17,741 nucleotides of DNA from Agrobacterium fabrum (GTDB lineage: Bacteria > Pseudomonadota > Alphaproteobacteria > Rhizobiales > Rhizobiaceae). Below are positions 1-7,441 of this stretch, one piece after another. The stretch is from the NCBI GenBank assembly GCA_003241215.1, contig QFOL01000050.1, forward strand, positions 1 to 17,741, written 5' to 3'. The position numbers and the translations under genes were made by a program. Below the pieces are notes generated by a model. It did not search any database and had not been told where the DNA came from. It saw only the letters and a program-made list of their open reading frames with translations. Every line of letters starts with the position of its first letter. Positions within the stretch are counted from its first letter, which is position 1.

Positions 1-1245
1 GTGCAGGTTGCCATCGGGATCGATACGTCCCGACCAGTCGGAGCGGCTGAGCTGATAATTGCCGGCGGTCTGCTCGGAAAGAAGCGTGGCAAATTCCGTC
101 GCCTTCAGCGTGACGTTGAAACCCGCTTCGGCCGCCATGGACTGGATGACCTGCATCATCTGCGTCTGCGTGGTGTTGTTGGCGTGTTGAAGCTCGACGT
201 CGAGCGTCTCGTAACCCGCCTCCTTCATCAGCTGCTTGGCCTTGTCGATATCGCGCGGCGGCACCGGCAGATTTTGGTTGAACCAGGGGCTTGTCGGCGG
301 GAAAGCCTGATTGCCGCCCTTGGACGTGCCTTCGAAGACGATCTGGCCGATGGCCTCGCGGTCGATAGCATAGGAGAAAGCCTGCCGCAGACGCTTGTCC
401 TTGCCGAGCGGATTATCCGCACGCGCGCCATTGTTCATGTTGACATACATGGCCATGTAACCGGGACCGATCACATCGGCATAGGTCAGCTTGGGGTCGT
501 TCCTGACGGATTCCGCATCGGACGCTGAAATGCGTTCGGCGATGTCGAGGTCGCCGGCGCGAAGGTTTGCAAGCTTTACCGTGGTATCGGGGATCGGCAG
601 ATAGACGATCTTGTCAACGAGGATCTTGTCCTTGTCCCAATAGTCGGCGAATTTCTCCAGCACGATACGGTCCTGCTGGATGCGCTCGACAAATTTGAAC
701 GGGCCGGCGCAGACCGGCTTGGAGCCGAAATTGGCGCCCAGTTCCTTGGCCGCTTTCGGCGCAACGATCATGCCGGCGCGGTCGGAAAGCTGCGCCAGCA
801 GGGTGACGTCAGGCGTCTTCAGCGTGAACTTCACTTCCAGCGGCCCCGTCGCCTCGACCTTCTCGACCGAGGACAGCTCGCTCTTGCGGCGCGATTCCGG
901 CAGCGTCATGTTGCGCTCAATGGTGGCGACGACGGCGGCCGCATCCAGCGTCTCGCCATCGTGGAACTTGACGCCATCGCGGATCTTCATGGTCAGCACC
1001 TTGCCGCCTTCCGACCACGCCCATTCGGTGGCAAGCTGCGGCACGATCTTCATGTCCTGCGAAATATCCACCAGCTTGTCGCACATGGCGGTGTAGACGA
1101 TGCGGCCGACGAAGGTGCGCGATTGCGCGGGGTCGAGAACGTCGGCGTCGTCATTGAGGCCGATGCGCAATTCGGACGACAGCGCCGGCGCTGCCAGGAA
1201 TGCGCCTGCCAACAGCGCAGCGGTGAATGTCTGGGTTTTCTTCAT
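1..1245 (-). CDS. ABC transporter substrate-binding protein, peptide/nickel type (SBP_bac_5), C-terminus cut by window edge
   Basis: This is the periplasmic solute-binding component of a dipeptide/oligopeptide/nickel-type ABC importer. I read 415 codons without a stop from the ATG at 1245, and the frame runs off the left edge. The protein begins MKKTQTFTAALLAGAFLAAP, a Sec signal peptide with probable cleavage near residue 23, then SELRIGLNDDADVLDPAQS, the usual mature start of family 5 binding proteins. Family landmarks follow: LATEWAWSEGG, then VKFHDGETLDAAAV, then DKRLRQAFSYAIDRE. Family members are about 500-540 residues, so roughly a fifth to a quarter is missing. An AGAGGAA ribosome site sits about 7 nt before the ATG. 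The GntR gene ends 82 nt upstream on the same strand and is its likely regulator. The 82-nt leader holds a 7-bp hairpin (about 1296-1314) without a T-run. The ligand cannot be read from the sequence; permease genes probably follow outside the window. Confidence 0.9.
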   Translation of the reverse strand, partial: MKKTQTFTAALLAGAFLAAPALSSELRIGLNDDADVLDPAQSRTFVGRIVYTAMCDKLVDISQDMKIVPQLATEWAWSEGGKVLTMKIRDGVKFHDGETLDAAAVVATIERNMTLPESRRKSELSSVEKVEATGPLEVKFTLKTPDVTLLAQLSDRAGMIVAPKAAKELGANFGSKPVCAGPFKFVERIQQDRIVLEKFADYWDKDKILVDKIVYLPIPDTTVKLANLRAGDLDIAERISASDAESVRNDPKLTYADVIGPGYMAMYVNMNNGARADNPLGKDKRLRQAFSYAIDREAIGQIVFEGTSKGGNQAFPPTSPWFNQNLPVPPRDIDKAKQLMKEAGYETLDVELQHANNTTQTQMMQVIQSMAAEAGFNVTLKATEFATLLSEQTAGNYQLSRSDWSGRIDPDGNLH

Positions 1246-1327
1246 GTTCGTTCCTCTGGTGTGGTTGTCTTTGTTTTATTTTATTCTCATTGGCCGGCCT
1301 GAATGGCCGACAGGTCGGTTCTGCGGC

Positions 1328-2101
1328 TTATGAAGCCGGAGTAAGCGGATTGTCGGCATCCCCCCTGTTGCGGGCGGCGCCGTCCTCTTCGGTCTTCTCC
1401 TCCAGAAAACCGAGCGAGGTGGCGCGGATCAGCCTTTCCTGATGCATGAGAAGATGCTGGCGCATCGCTTCGCCGGCCCTGGCCGGATCGCGGTCGGCTA
1501 TGGCATCGACGATGGCCATGTGCTGCTCGAAAGACGCCCTGCCATTCGTGCCGCTGCGCCGCGCAAGTTCGCGGATCGATTGCCAGGCATCGTCCTGGCG
1601 AACGCGGTTGATGACATCGAAGATCGACAGGAACAGCTTGTTGCCGGCGCTCTGGGCGATCTGGCGGTGGAGCGAACCGTCCCACAGCTCCTTGGCGTCC
1701 GCATCGGTGCTCTGCCCGGTTTTTTCCACAAGCGCGCGCATGCGCTCCACTTCGGCGGGCTTGGCGCGCATGGCCGCGAGCTGCGCCAGCTGCGGTTCGA
1801 TCCTGAGGCGCACTTCCATGATTTCCATGAAATCCGTGCCGGCAACAAGTTCGGTGACCTGCGCGGACCAATCATCCGGCTTTTCACCCAAAAAGGTTCC
1901 AGCCCCCTGCCGGCGCCAGATCAGGCCTTCGGCTTCCAGAACCTCAAGGGCGCGGCGAATGGAGCGACGGCCGACATTCAGGGCCTCCGCAAAAGCCCGC
2001 TCCGTCGGCAGCTTGCCATCCCTCGGGAGTTGATTCGTCCGGATGTACTCCCGCAGCTTCGCCAGGGCGTAATTGGAATTATCGTTGGGGTTTGCAGTCA
2101 C
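1328..2101 (-). CDS. FadR/FCD-type GntR-family transcriptional regulator
   Basis: A one-component repressor or activator with an N-terminal winged helix and a C-terminal ligand domain. The wing-helix is clear: YALAKLREYIRTNQLPRDGK, LPTERAFAEALNVGRRSIRR, then ALEVLEAEGLIWRRQGAGTF. The FCD domain shows the acid/histidine pattern that binds metal or carboxylate ligands (DGSLHRQIAQSAGNKLF and later EQHMAIVDAIADRDPARA...RQHL). The start is uncertain. The open frame extends to a GTG at 2218, with ATGs at 2173 and 2140 and a GTG at 2101, none with a good ribosome site. I chose 2101 (257 residues, typical length) because a TTGACG -35-like box at 2162-2167 and a perfect inverted repeat at 2118-2138 lie where the longer forms would be coding. 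The ATG at 2140 (270 residues) is the main alternative. It lies just upstream of the binding-protein gene and probably controls it and itself. The effector is unknown. Confidence 0.88.
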   Translation of the reverse strand: MTANPNDNSNYALAKLREYIRTNQLPRDGKLPTERAFAEALNVGRRSIRRALEVLEAEGLIWRRQGAGTFLGEKPDDWSAQVTELVAGTDFMEIMEVRLRIEPQLAQLAAMRAKPAEVERMRALVEKTGQSTDADAKELWDGSLHRQIAQSAGNKLFLSIFDVINRVRQDDAWQSIRELARRSGTNGRASFEQHMAIVDAIADRDPARAGEAMRQHLLMHQERLIRATSLGFLEEKTEEDGAARNRGDADNPLTPAS

Positions 2102-2117
2102 GCCGCACCATTTTGTC

Positions 2118-2138
2118 GAACCAATCTTATATTGGTTC
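2118..2138. promoter_or_regulatory. Perfect 21-bp inverted repeat, candidate GntR operator
   Basis: GAACCAAT (2118-2125), spacer CTTAT, ATTGGTTC (2131-2138): two perfectly complementary 8-bp arms. The site lies at the 5' end of the GntR gene and covers the transcription start predicted from the TTGACG box at 2162-2167. That position suits autorepression. The shape (short palindrome, AT-rich centre) fits GntR operators in general, but binding by this protein is inferred from adjacency only. Confidence 0.6.
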
Positions 2139-2167
2139 ATTTGGTGATAAATTTGCGCAAGCGTCAA
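2139..2167 (-). promoter_or_regulatory. Candidate promoter of the GntR gene
   Basis: On the minus strand a TTGACG -35 box (2162-2167, five of six consensus bases) is followed after 17 nt by CCAAAT (2139-2144, three of six) as a weak -10. The predicted start lies near 2131-2133, inside the inverted repeat. The -35 box is the strong part; the -10 is poor. Confidence 0.35.
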
Positions 2168-2315
2168 GCTCATTTCTGAGCGACAAACACATGCGCTCAA
2201 AATATGGGCAGACAGCACGCGTGAGAAGCGGAATCCCTGCGTCGGGTCGGACAGGGTGGCGAGTGTCGGGGTCGGGATTATGGTTTCCCGACCGGGCCGC
2301 CCGGGATCGTGGAGC

Positions 2316-2349
2316 TGAAACGAAACCGGGCAGCCGAAGGGCTGCCCGG
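2316..2349 (-). terminator. Rho-independent terminator of the MFS transporter gene
   Basis: A perfect 10-bp GC-rich stem, CCGGGCAGCC (2326-2335) with GGCTGCCCGG (2340-2349), has a 4-nt loop that reads CTTC on the minus strand, forming a stable cUUCGg-type tetraloop. Read on the minus strand it is followed by TTTCGTTTC. It begins 22 nt after the transporter stop codon and separates that gene from the GntR unit. A second small inverted repeat (TCCCG...CGGGA, about 2286-2306) lies just beyond. Confidence 0.85.
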
Positions 2350-2371
2350 ATAGTTTCGACGATGTTGACGC

Positions 2372-4024
2372 TCAACCGAACAGCGCAAGGCTGCTCCTCA
2401 CCGTCACCCACACGCCCCAGAGAAGCGGAATGCCGACCGCAGCCCAGGCAAGGGCCGCCTTGGCATCGAGCCCGCCGCGCCCGATACCGAAGGAGCCTGT
2501 GGGCCCGGCATTGGCGGCAGCCGTCTTCGCCTGCAAGGCGGCAACCTCCGAATCGGACATGAACCACTTGTCGGCAAGCGGGCGGACGAAGGCATTGGCG
2601 ACAAGGCCGATGGCCAGCATGCCCGCCAGAATATACATGGTGCTGGTATAGAGCGCCGGCCCGGGAGCCACACCCGCCGCGATCTGCGCCTCGCGGATGT
2701 AGTTGACGACAACGGGTCCGGCGATGCCGGCCGTCGCCCATGCGGTCAGCAGGCGGCCATGGATTGCGCCCACGAACTGCGTCCCGAAAATATCGGCGAG
2801 ATAGGCGGGAATGGTTGCGAAACCGCCGCCATACATGGAGAGGATGATGCCGAAGGCCAGAACGAACAGCGCCTTGTTGCCCATCGTCGCAAGCGTCGGC
2901 GCCAGCGCATAAAGGATGATGCCGAGAATGAAGAAGCAGAAATAGGTGTTCTTGCGTCCGATCCTGTCGGACATCGACGCCCAGAAGAAGCGCCCGCCGA
3001 TGTTGAACAACGAGAGCAGCCCGGTGAAACCGGCGGCAATGGCCGCGATCTGGGCCTTCTGGCCGGCATCGAGATCGGCGAAACCAACGCCCGGCAGGCC
3101 GATGAGCGAGCCCGCGAAGATTTCCTGCAGCATGGGCGAGGCCATGCCGATAACCCCGATGCCCGCTGAGACGTTAAGGCACAGCACCGCCCAGATCAGC
3201 CAGAATTGCGGGGTCTTGTGCGCGTCGCGCAGGTGCACATGCCGGTGGGTTATCATCGCGCTTTTGGCGACCGGCGCCGTCCAGCCTTCCGGACGCCAGC
3301 CGGCTGGCGGGATTCGATAACCGAAGGCGCCCGCCATCATGAAGGCGAAATAGATCAGCGCCATGACGACGAAAGTCTGCCAGACGCCGACGGACGTGTC
3401 GGTCTTGAAGGTGTTCATCAACAGGTTGGCAAGCGGCGCGCCGATCATCGCCCCGCCGCCGAAGCCCATGATGGCCATGCCCGTCGCCATGCCGCGACGG
3501 TCCGGGAACCATTTGATCAGGGTCGACACCGGCGAAATATAACCAAGGCCGAGACCGACCCCGCCGATGACACCCGCGCCCAGCCACATCAGCCACAGCT
3601 GGTGCGTCATGACGCCGAGCGCCGCAACGAGAATGCCGCCGCACCAGCAGCAGGCGGAGACGAAGCCCGCCTTGCGCGGTCCGACCCGTTCCAGCCAGCC
3701 GCCCCAGATGGCAGCCGAGCAACCGAGAAGAACGAAGAACAGCGTGTAGATCCAGCCGAGATCGGCCACACGCCAGTTGCACTGCGTGGTGAACAGCGCA
3801 CCCATGAGGGTGAGGCTGGAGCAGCTTGGGTCCGTCGCCGGCAGCGCCTTCGACAGCGGCAGCCAGAAGACGCTGAAGCCATAGGCCATGCCGATGCATA
3901 AATGGATTGCCAGGGCTGCCGGCGGCACCAGCCAGCGATTGAAACCCGGCCTTGCGATTATTCTTTCGCGGTCCAACAATCCGGCCTGCGCCGCCTCTCC
4001 CGCCGTTACGCCTGCTACTGCCAT
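2372..4024 (-). CDS. MFS transporter, OFA (oxalate/formate antiporter-like) family
   Basis: An inner-membrane carrier of the major facilitator superfamily, 550 residues. About twelve hydrophobic helices are visible, for example LAIHLCIGMAYGFSVFWLPL (first), GMATGMAIMGFGGGAMIGAP and YFCFFILGIILYALAPTLA. A thirteenth hydrophobic stretch sits at the C-terminus (GIPLLWGVWVTVRSSLALFG). MFS loop motifs appear at FPDRRGMATG and SDRIGRKNTYF. The first periplasmic loop is long, with two cysteines (DPSCSS and TQCNWR) that could form a disulfide. Residue pattern and length suit alphaproteobacterial OFA carriers, whose known members exchange oxalate/formate or move small carboxylates. I chose the ATG at 4024 because GGGAGG lies 8 nt upstream; the ATG at 4030 is only 2 nt away, and one at 4087 lacks support. 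It follows the formate dehydrogenase genes on the same strand, making formate or a related acid a reasonable but unproven substrate. Confidence 0.87.
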   Translation of the reverse strand: MAVAGVTAGEAAQAGLLDRERIIARPGFNRWLVPPAALAIHLCIGMAYGFSVFWLPLSKALPATDPSCSSLTLMGALFTTQCNWRVADLGWIYTLFFVLLGCSAAIWGGWLERVGPRKAGFVSACCWCGGILVAALGVMTHQLWLMWLGAGVIGGVGLGLGYISPVSTLIKWFPDRRGMATGMAIMGFGGGAMIGAPLANLLMNTFKTDTSVGVWQTFVVMALIYFAFMMAGAFGYRIPPAGWRPEGWTAPVAKSAMITHRHVHLRDAHKTPQFWLIWAVLCLNVSAGIGVIGMASPMLQEIFAGSLIGLPGVGFADLDAGQKAQIAAIAAGFTGLLSLFNIGGRFFWASMSDRIGRKNTYFCFFILGIILYALAPTLATMGNKALFVLAFGIILSMYGGGFATIPAYLADIFGTQFVGAIHGRLLTAWATAGIAGPVVVNYIREAQIAAGVAPGPALYTSTMYILAGMLAIGLVANAFVRPLADKWFMSDSEVAALQAKTAAANAGPTGSFGIGRGGLDAKAALAWAAVGIPLLWGVWVTVRSSLALFG

Positions 4025-4032
4025 CGACATTA

Positions 4033-4038
4033 CCTCCC
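4033..4038 (-). promoter_or_regulatory. Ribosome binding site deciding the MFS transporter start
   Basis: GGGAGG on the minus strand, 8 nt before the ATG at 4024 and only 2 nt before the ATG at 4030. The spacing favours 4024. Confidence 0.75.
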
Positions 4039-4044
4039 TCGTGG

Positions 4045-4056
4045 ATGTCTGGACAT
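4045..4056. repeat. Short inverted repeat in the MFS transporter leader
   Basis: ATGTC-TG-GACAT, two perfect 5-bp arms with a 2-nt centre, lies 6 nt upstream of the ribosome binding site. It could be a protein-binding site or a small hairpin. It is short enough to arise by chance. Confidence 0.3.
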
Positions 4057-4074
4057 TTCCCATTCGCCCCGCCA

Positions 4075-4114
4075 GGCGACTATTCATGTCGCCGAACGTC
4101 CCCAGCGTGGCGAC
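4075..4114 (-). promoter_or_regulatory. Candidate alternative-hairpin leader between fdsD and the MFS transporter gene
   Basis: In minus-strand order GTCGCC (4114-4109), GGCGAC (4093-4088) and GTCGCC (4080-4075) follow one another. The middle segment can pair perfectly with either flanking one, giving two mutually exclusive stems. The first also gains ACG/CGT pairs across a 2-nt bulge; the second has a 7-nt loop. The segment lies between the fdsD stop (4139) and the transporter ribosome site (4033-4038), and neither stem is followed by a T-run. The pairing is seen; a switching role is inference. Confidence 0.35.
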
Positions 4115-4138
4115 ACGCTTGATCTGCAGCCGCCAGGC

Positions 4139-4483
4139 TCAGGCCCGCGTCGTTTCCGGTACGCTCGGCTCGGAAAGGGACTCGCCGGCCATCGCCCCCT
4201 TGCCGCCCGGTGCACCCGTCGCGTCGCCGCCAGGCCCCGCGGCAGCGGCGACCGACGCATCGGGCCTTCTGATCTTTGCGGATGCCGCAAGCACGAGCGG
4301 CAGAAACTCGCCGGCGCCGGCATCCACCATTTCGAAGAAGCGGCGGCGCATGCGCGGCTCCCAGAACTTGTTGATATGGGTGGCGACCCCTTCGATACGG
4401 ATATTCTCCGGCTGCGACAGGAAAAACGTCGCAATCTGGTTCGCCATCCTCACCAGCTTTTCATCCGTGTGATTGAGCAGCAT
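4139..4483 (-). CDS. fdsD: NAD-dependent formate dehydrogenase delta subunit
   Basis: A small soluble protein of 114 residues found in fds operons, where it is needed for an active or stable formate dehydrogenase complex. The conserved family core occupies about residues 1-70: KLVRMANQIATFFLSQPENI then THINKFWEPRMRRRFFEMVD. Family members are usually about 70-80 residues. This one adds some 40 residues rich in Ala, Gly and Pro (DASVAAAAGPGGDATGAPGG region), a low-complexity tail of unknown role. The ATG at 4483 has a purine-rich stretch upstream. It follows fdsA by 71 nt, and no fdsC lies between them. Identification rests on the core motif and operon position. Confidence 0.88.
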   Translation of the reverse strand: MLLNHTDEKLVRMANQIATFFLSQPENIRIEGVATHINKFWEPRMRRRFFEMVDAGAGEFLPLVLAASAKIRRPDASVAAAAGPGGDATGAPGGKGAMAGESLSEPSVPETTRA

Positions 4484-4530
4484 GACCTCATCCCCCGCGC
4501 CGGTTCACCGCCAGCGCCTCCATGTGAGAA

Positions 4531-4549
4531 GGCCGGGAGAGACCCGGCC
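4531..4549 (-). other. Hairpin between fdsA and fdsD
   Basis: GGCCGGG (4531-4537) and CCCGGCC (4543-4549) form a perfect 7-bp stem with a 5-nt loop, 5 nt after the fdsA stop. On the minus strand it is followed only by TTCTC, so it is a weak terminator at best. It may instead stabilise the long upstream message or lower fdsD expression. Confidence 0.5.
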
Positions 4550-4554
4550 CGCAA

Positions 4555-7437
4555 TTATTCCGCGGCTTCGAGCTTGCCAGAGATCCGCCGCGCACGGCGG
4601 CCGAGCGCGTCATATTCTTCCTGCCATTCCGTCGGCCCGTTGGAGGGCGAGACCTGCACGGCCGTCACCTTGTATTCCGGACAATTGGTCGCCCAGTCCG
4701 AAAAATCCGTGGTGATGACGTTCGCCTGCGTGCCGGGATGGTGGAAGGTCGTATAGACCACGCCCGGCGCCACACGGTCGGTGATCAGCGCCCGCAGCGT
4801 CGTATCGCCCGAGCGGCTGGCAAGCTTGATCCAGTCGCCATCCTTCACGCCGCGCTGTTCGGCATCGTGCGGGTGGATTTCGAGACGATCCTCCTCATGC
4901 CAGACGACGTTTTCCGTGCGCCGTGTCTGCGCGCCGACATTGTATTGCGACAGGATGCGGCCGGTGGTGAGCAGCAGCGGGAAACGCGGCCCCGTGCGTT
5001 CGTCCGTGGCCACATATTCGGTGCGGATAAACTTGCCCTTGCCGCGCACGAAACCGTCCACATGCATGATCGGCGAACCCTCAGGGAATTTTTCGTTGCA
5101 GGGCCACTGCACCGAGCCCTTCTCTTCCAGATAGGTATAGGAGACATTGGCGAAACTTGGCGTCGTCGCGGCGATTTCGTCCATAATCTCGGACGGATGG
5201 GCGTAGTTCCATGCAAGCCCCATGGCCTGCGCCAGCTTCTGCGTCACTTCCCAGTCGGCATAACCGTTTTTCGGTGACATGACCTTGCGCACGCGGTTGA
5301 TGCGGCGCTCGGCATTGGTGAAGGTGCCGTCCTTTTCGAGGAAGGTGGAACCCGGCAGGAAGACATGCGCGTAATTCGCCGTCTCGTTCAGGAAGAGATC
5401 GTGCACCACGACACATTCCATGGCGGCGAGACCGGCCGAAACATGCTTCGTATCCGGATCCGACTGGAGAATATCCTCGCCCTGAATGTAGATGCCCTTG
5501 AAGCTGCCATCCACGGCCGCATCGAGCATGTTGGGGATACGCAGCCCCGGCTCGTTGTTAAGCTTCACACCCCAGAGTTTTTCGAAGACGTCGCGCGTCG
5601 CATCGTCGGAAATATGCCGGTAACCCGGAAGCTCATGCGGGAAAGACCCCATGTCACAGGAGCCCTGCACATTGTTCTGCCCGCGCAGCGGATTGACCCC
5701 CACGCCGGGACGGCCGATATTGCCGGTCGCCATGGCGAGGTTGGCTATCGCCATGACAGTCGTCGATCCCTGGCTGTGTTCGGTGACACCGAGCCCGTAA
5801 TAGATGGCGCCATTGCCGCCCCTGGCATAAAGACGCGCCGCGCCGCGCACCTCTTCCGCCGGCACGCCGGTGAAGCTTTCGGTTTCTTCCGGGCTATGCT
5901 GGGGTTCCGCAACGAAAGCGGCCCAATCCTCGAATTCCGACCAATCGCAGCGCTCGCGAATGAAGGCTTCGTTGAACAGCCCTTCCGTGACGATGACATG
6001 CGCAAGCGAAGTCAGCACCGCAACGTTGGTTCCGGGCTTCAGCGGCAGGTGGAAGGACGCCTCCACATGCGGCGTGCGGACAAGATCGATACGGCGCGGA
6101 TCGATGACGATCAGCTTCGCGCCCTGGCGCAGCCGCTTCTTCAGCCGCGAACCGAAAACCGGATGTCCATCCGTCGGATTGGCGCCGATGACCAGCACCA
6201 CGTCGGACTGCTCGACACTGTCGAAATTCTGCGTGCCGGCGGAGGTGCCGAAAGCCTGGCCGAGACCATAACCCGTCGGCGAATGGCAGACGCGGGCGCA
6301 GGTATCGACGTTGTTATTGCCGAAACCGGCGCGGATGAGTTTCTGCACGAGGAAGGTTTCTTCGTTCGTGCAGCGGGACGAGGTGATGCCGCCGATGGAT
6401 TCCCGGCCATATTGACCCTGGATACGCCGGAACTCCGACGCGACATGGGAGAAGGCCTCCTCCCACGTGACTTCCCGCCATGGATCGCTGATCTTTTCGC
6501 GGATCATCGGGTTGAGAATACGATCCCTGTGGGTGGCATAACCATAAGCGAAGCGGCCCTTGACGCAGGAATGGCCGCGATTGGCCTGCCCGTCCTTCCA
6601 CGGCACCATGCGCACCAGCTCTTCACCGCGCATTTCCGCCTTGAAGGAGCAGCCGACACCGCAATAGGCGCAGGTCGTGACCAGCGAATGCTCGGGCTGG
6701 CCGATCTCGATCACCGATTTTTCAGTGAGCGTCGCCGTCGGACAGGCCTGCACGCAGGCGCCGCAGGAAACGCAGTCGGAATCGAGGAACGCCTCATGCG
6801 CACCGGGCGACACCCGGCTTTCAAAACCACGGCCTTCGATCGTCAATGCAAAGGTGCCCTGCACTTCCTCGCAGGCGCGCACGCAACGGGAGCAGACGAT
6901 GCATTTGGAAGGATCGTAGGTGAAATAGGGATTGCTTTCGTCCTTCGGCATCCAGCGGGCGTTAAGATCGCCATCGCCGGTGCGGGCCTTGACGTGGTTG
7001 TCGCCTTCATAACCGTAACGTACATCGCGCAGGCCAACGGCGCCGGCCATGTCCTGCAACTCGCAATCGCCATTGGCGGCGCAGGTCAGACAGTCGAGCG
7101 GGTGATCGGAGATATAAAGCTCCATCACGCCCTTGCGGATCTGCTTCAGCCGCTCGGTCTGCGTGTGCACGACGAGACCGGGGGCGACGGGCGTGGTACA
7201 GGAGGCGGGGGTACCGTTGCGGCCCTCCACCTCGATCAGACAGAGGCGGCAGGAGCCGAAGGCATCCACCATATCGGTGGCGCAGAGTTTTGGAACATCG
7301 ATACCCGCTTCGCGCGAGGCGCGCATGATCGAGGTTCCCGCAGGCACAGTCACCTGCCTGCCGTCGATGGTCAGCGTCACCATGTCGGTCGCGCGGGATT
7401 TCGGGGTTCCATAGTCGAATTCTGTTACAAGGGCCAT
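4555..7437 (-). CDS. fdsA: NAD-dependent formate dehydrogenase alpha subunit (Mo-bisMGD, iron-sulfur)
   Basis: The catalytic subunit of cytoplasmic formate dehydrogenase, oxidising formate to CO2 and passing electrons along Fe-S clusters to FdsB; 960 residues, as expected. In order: an N-terminal 2Fe-2S domain (Cys52, 63, 66, 80), a His/Cys cluster site (HPLDCLTCAANGDC, His112, Cys116, 119, 125), two 4Fe-4S ferredoxin motifs (CIVCSRCVRAC at 179-189 and CVSCGACVQAC at 222-232), and the 4Fe-4S site of the molybdopterin domain (CAYCGVGC...SCVKG, Cys256, 259, 263, 291). The active-site motif is TCARVCHSPT, with Cys384 as the presumed Mo ligand, so it is a cysteine rather than selenocysteine enzyme. 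The C-terminal part is the molydopterin dinucleotide-binding domain. The ATG at 7437 has GGAG 7 nt upstream and starts 4 nt after the fdsB stop; the frame stays open for 22 further codons inside fdsB. Confidence 0.97.
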   Translation of the reverse strand: MALVTEFDYGTPKSRATDMVTLTIDGRQVTVPAGTSIMRASREAGIDVPKLCATDMVDAFGSCRLCLIEVEGRNGTPASCTTPVAPGLVVHTQTERLKQIRKGVMELYISDHPLDCLTCAANGDCELQDMAGAVGLRDVRYGYEGDNHVKARTGDGDLNARWMPKDESNPYFTYDPSKCIVCSRCVRACEEVQGTFALTIEGRGFESRVSPGAHEAFLDSDCVSCGACVQACPTATLTEKSVIEIGQPEHSLVTTCAYCGVGCSFKAEMRGEELVRMVPWKDGQANRGHSCVKGRFAYGYATHRDRILNPMIREKISDPWREVTWEEAFSHVASEFRRIQGQYGRESIGGITSSRCTNEETFLVQKLIRAGFGNNNVDTCARVCHSPTGYGLGQAFGTSAGTQNFDSVEQSDVVLVIGANPTDGHPVFGSRLKKRLRQGAKLIVIDPRRIDLVRTPHVEASFHLPLKPGTNVAVLTSLAHVIVTEGLFNEAFIRERCDWSEFEDWAAFVAEPQHSPEETESFTGVPAEEVRGAARLYARGGNGAIYYGLGVTEHSQGSTTVMAIANLAMATGNIGRPGVGVNPLRGQNNVQGSCDMGSFPHELPGYRHISDDATRDVFEKLWGVKLNNEPGLRIPNMLDAAVDGSFKGIYIQGEDILQSDPDTKHVSAGLAAMECVVVHDLFLNETANYAHVFLPGSTFLEKDGTFTNAERRINRVRKVMSPKNGYADWEVTQKLAQAMGLAWNYAHPSEIMDEIAATTPSFANVSYTYLEEKGSVQWPCNEKFPEGSPIMHVDGFVRGKGKFIRTEYVATDERTGPRFPLLLTTGRILSQYNVGAQTRRTENVVWHEEDRLEIHPHDAEQRGVKDGDWIKLASRSGDTTLRALITDRVAPGVVYTTFHHPGTQANVITTDFSDWATNCPEYKVTAVQVSPSNGPTEWQEEYDALGRRARRISGKLEAAE

Positions 7438-7441
7438 GGTC

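Noticed and set aside
1296..1314. Terminator between the GntR gene and the binding-protein gene
   Set aside because: A 7-bp stem is present but the minus-strand sequence after it is A-rich with no T-run, so co-transcription is not excluded.
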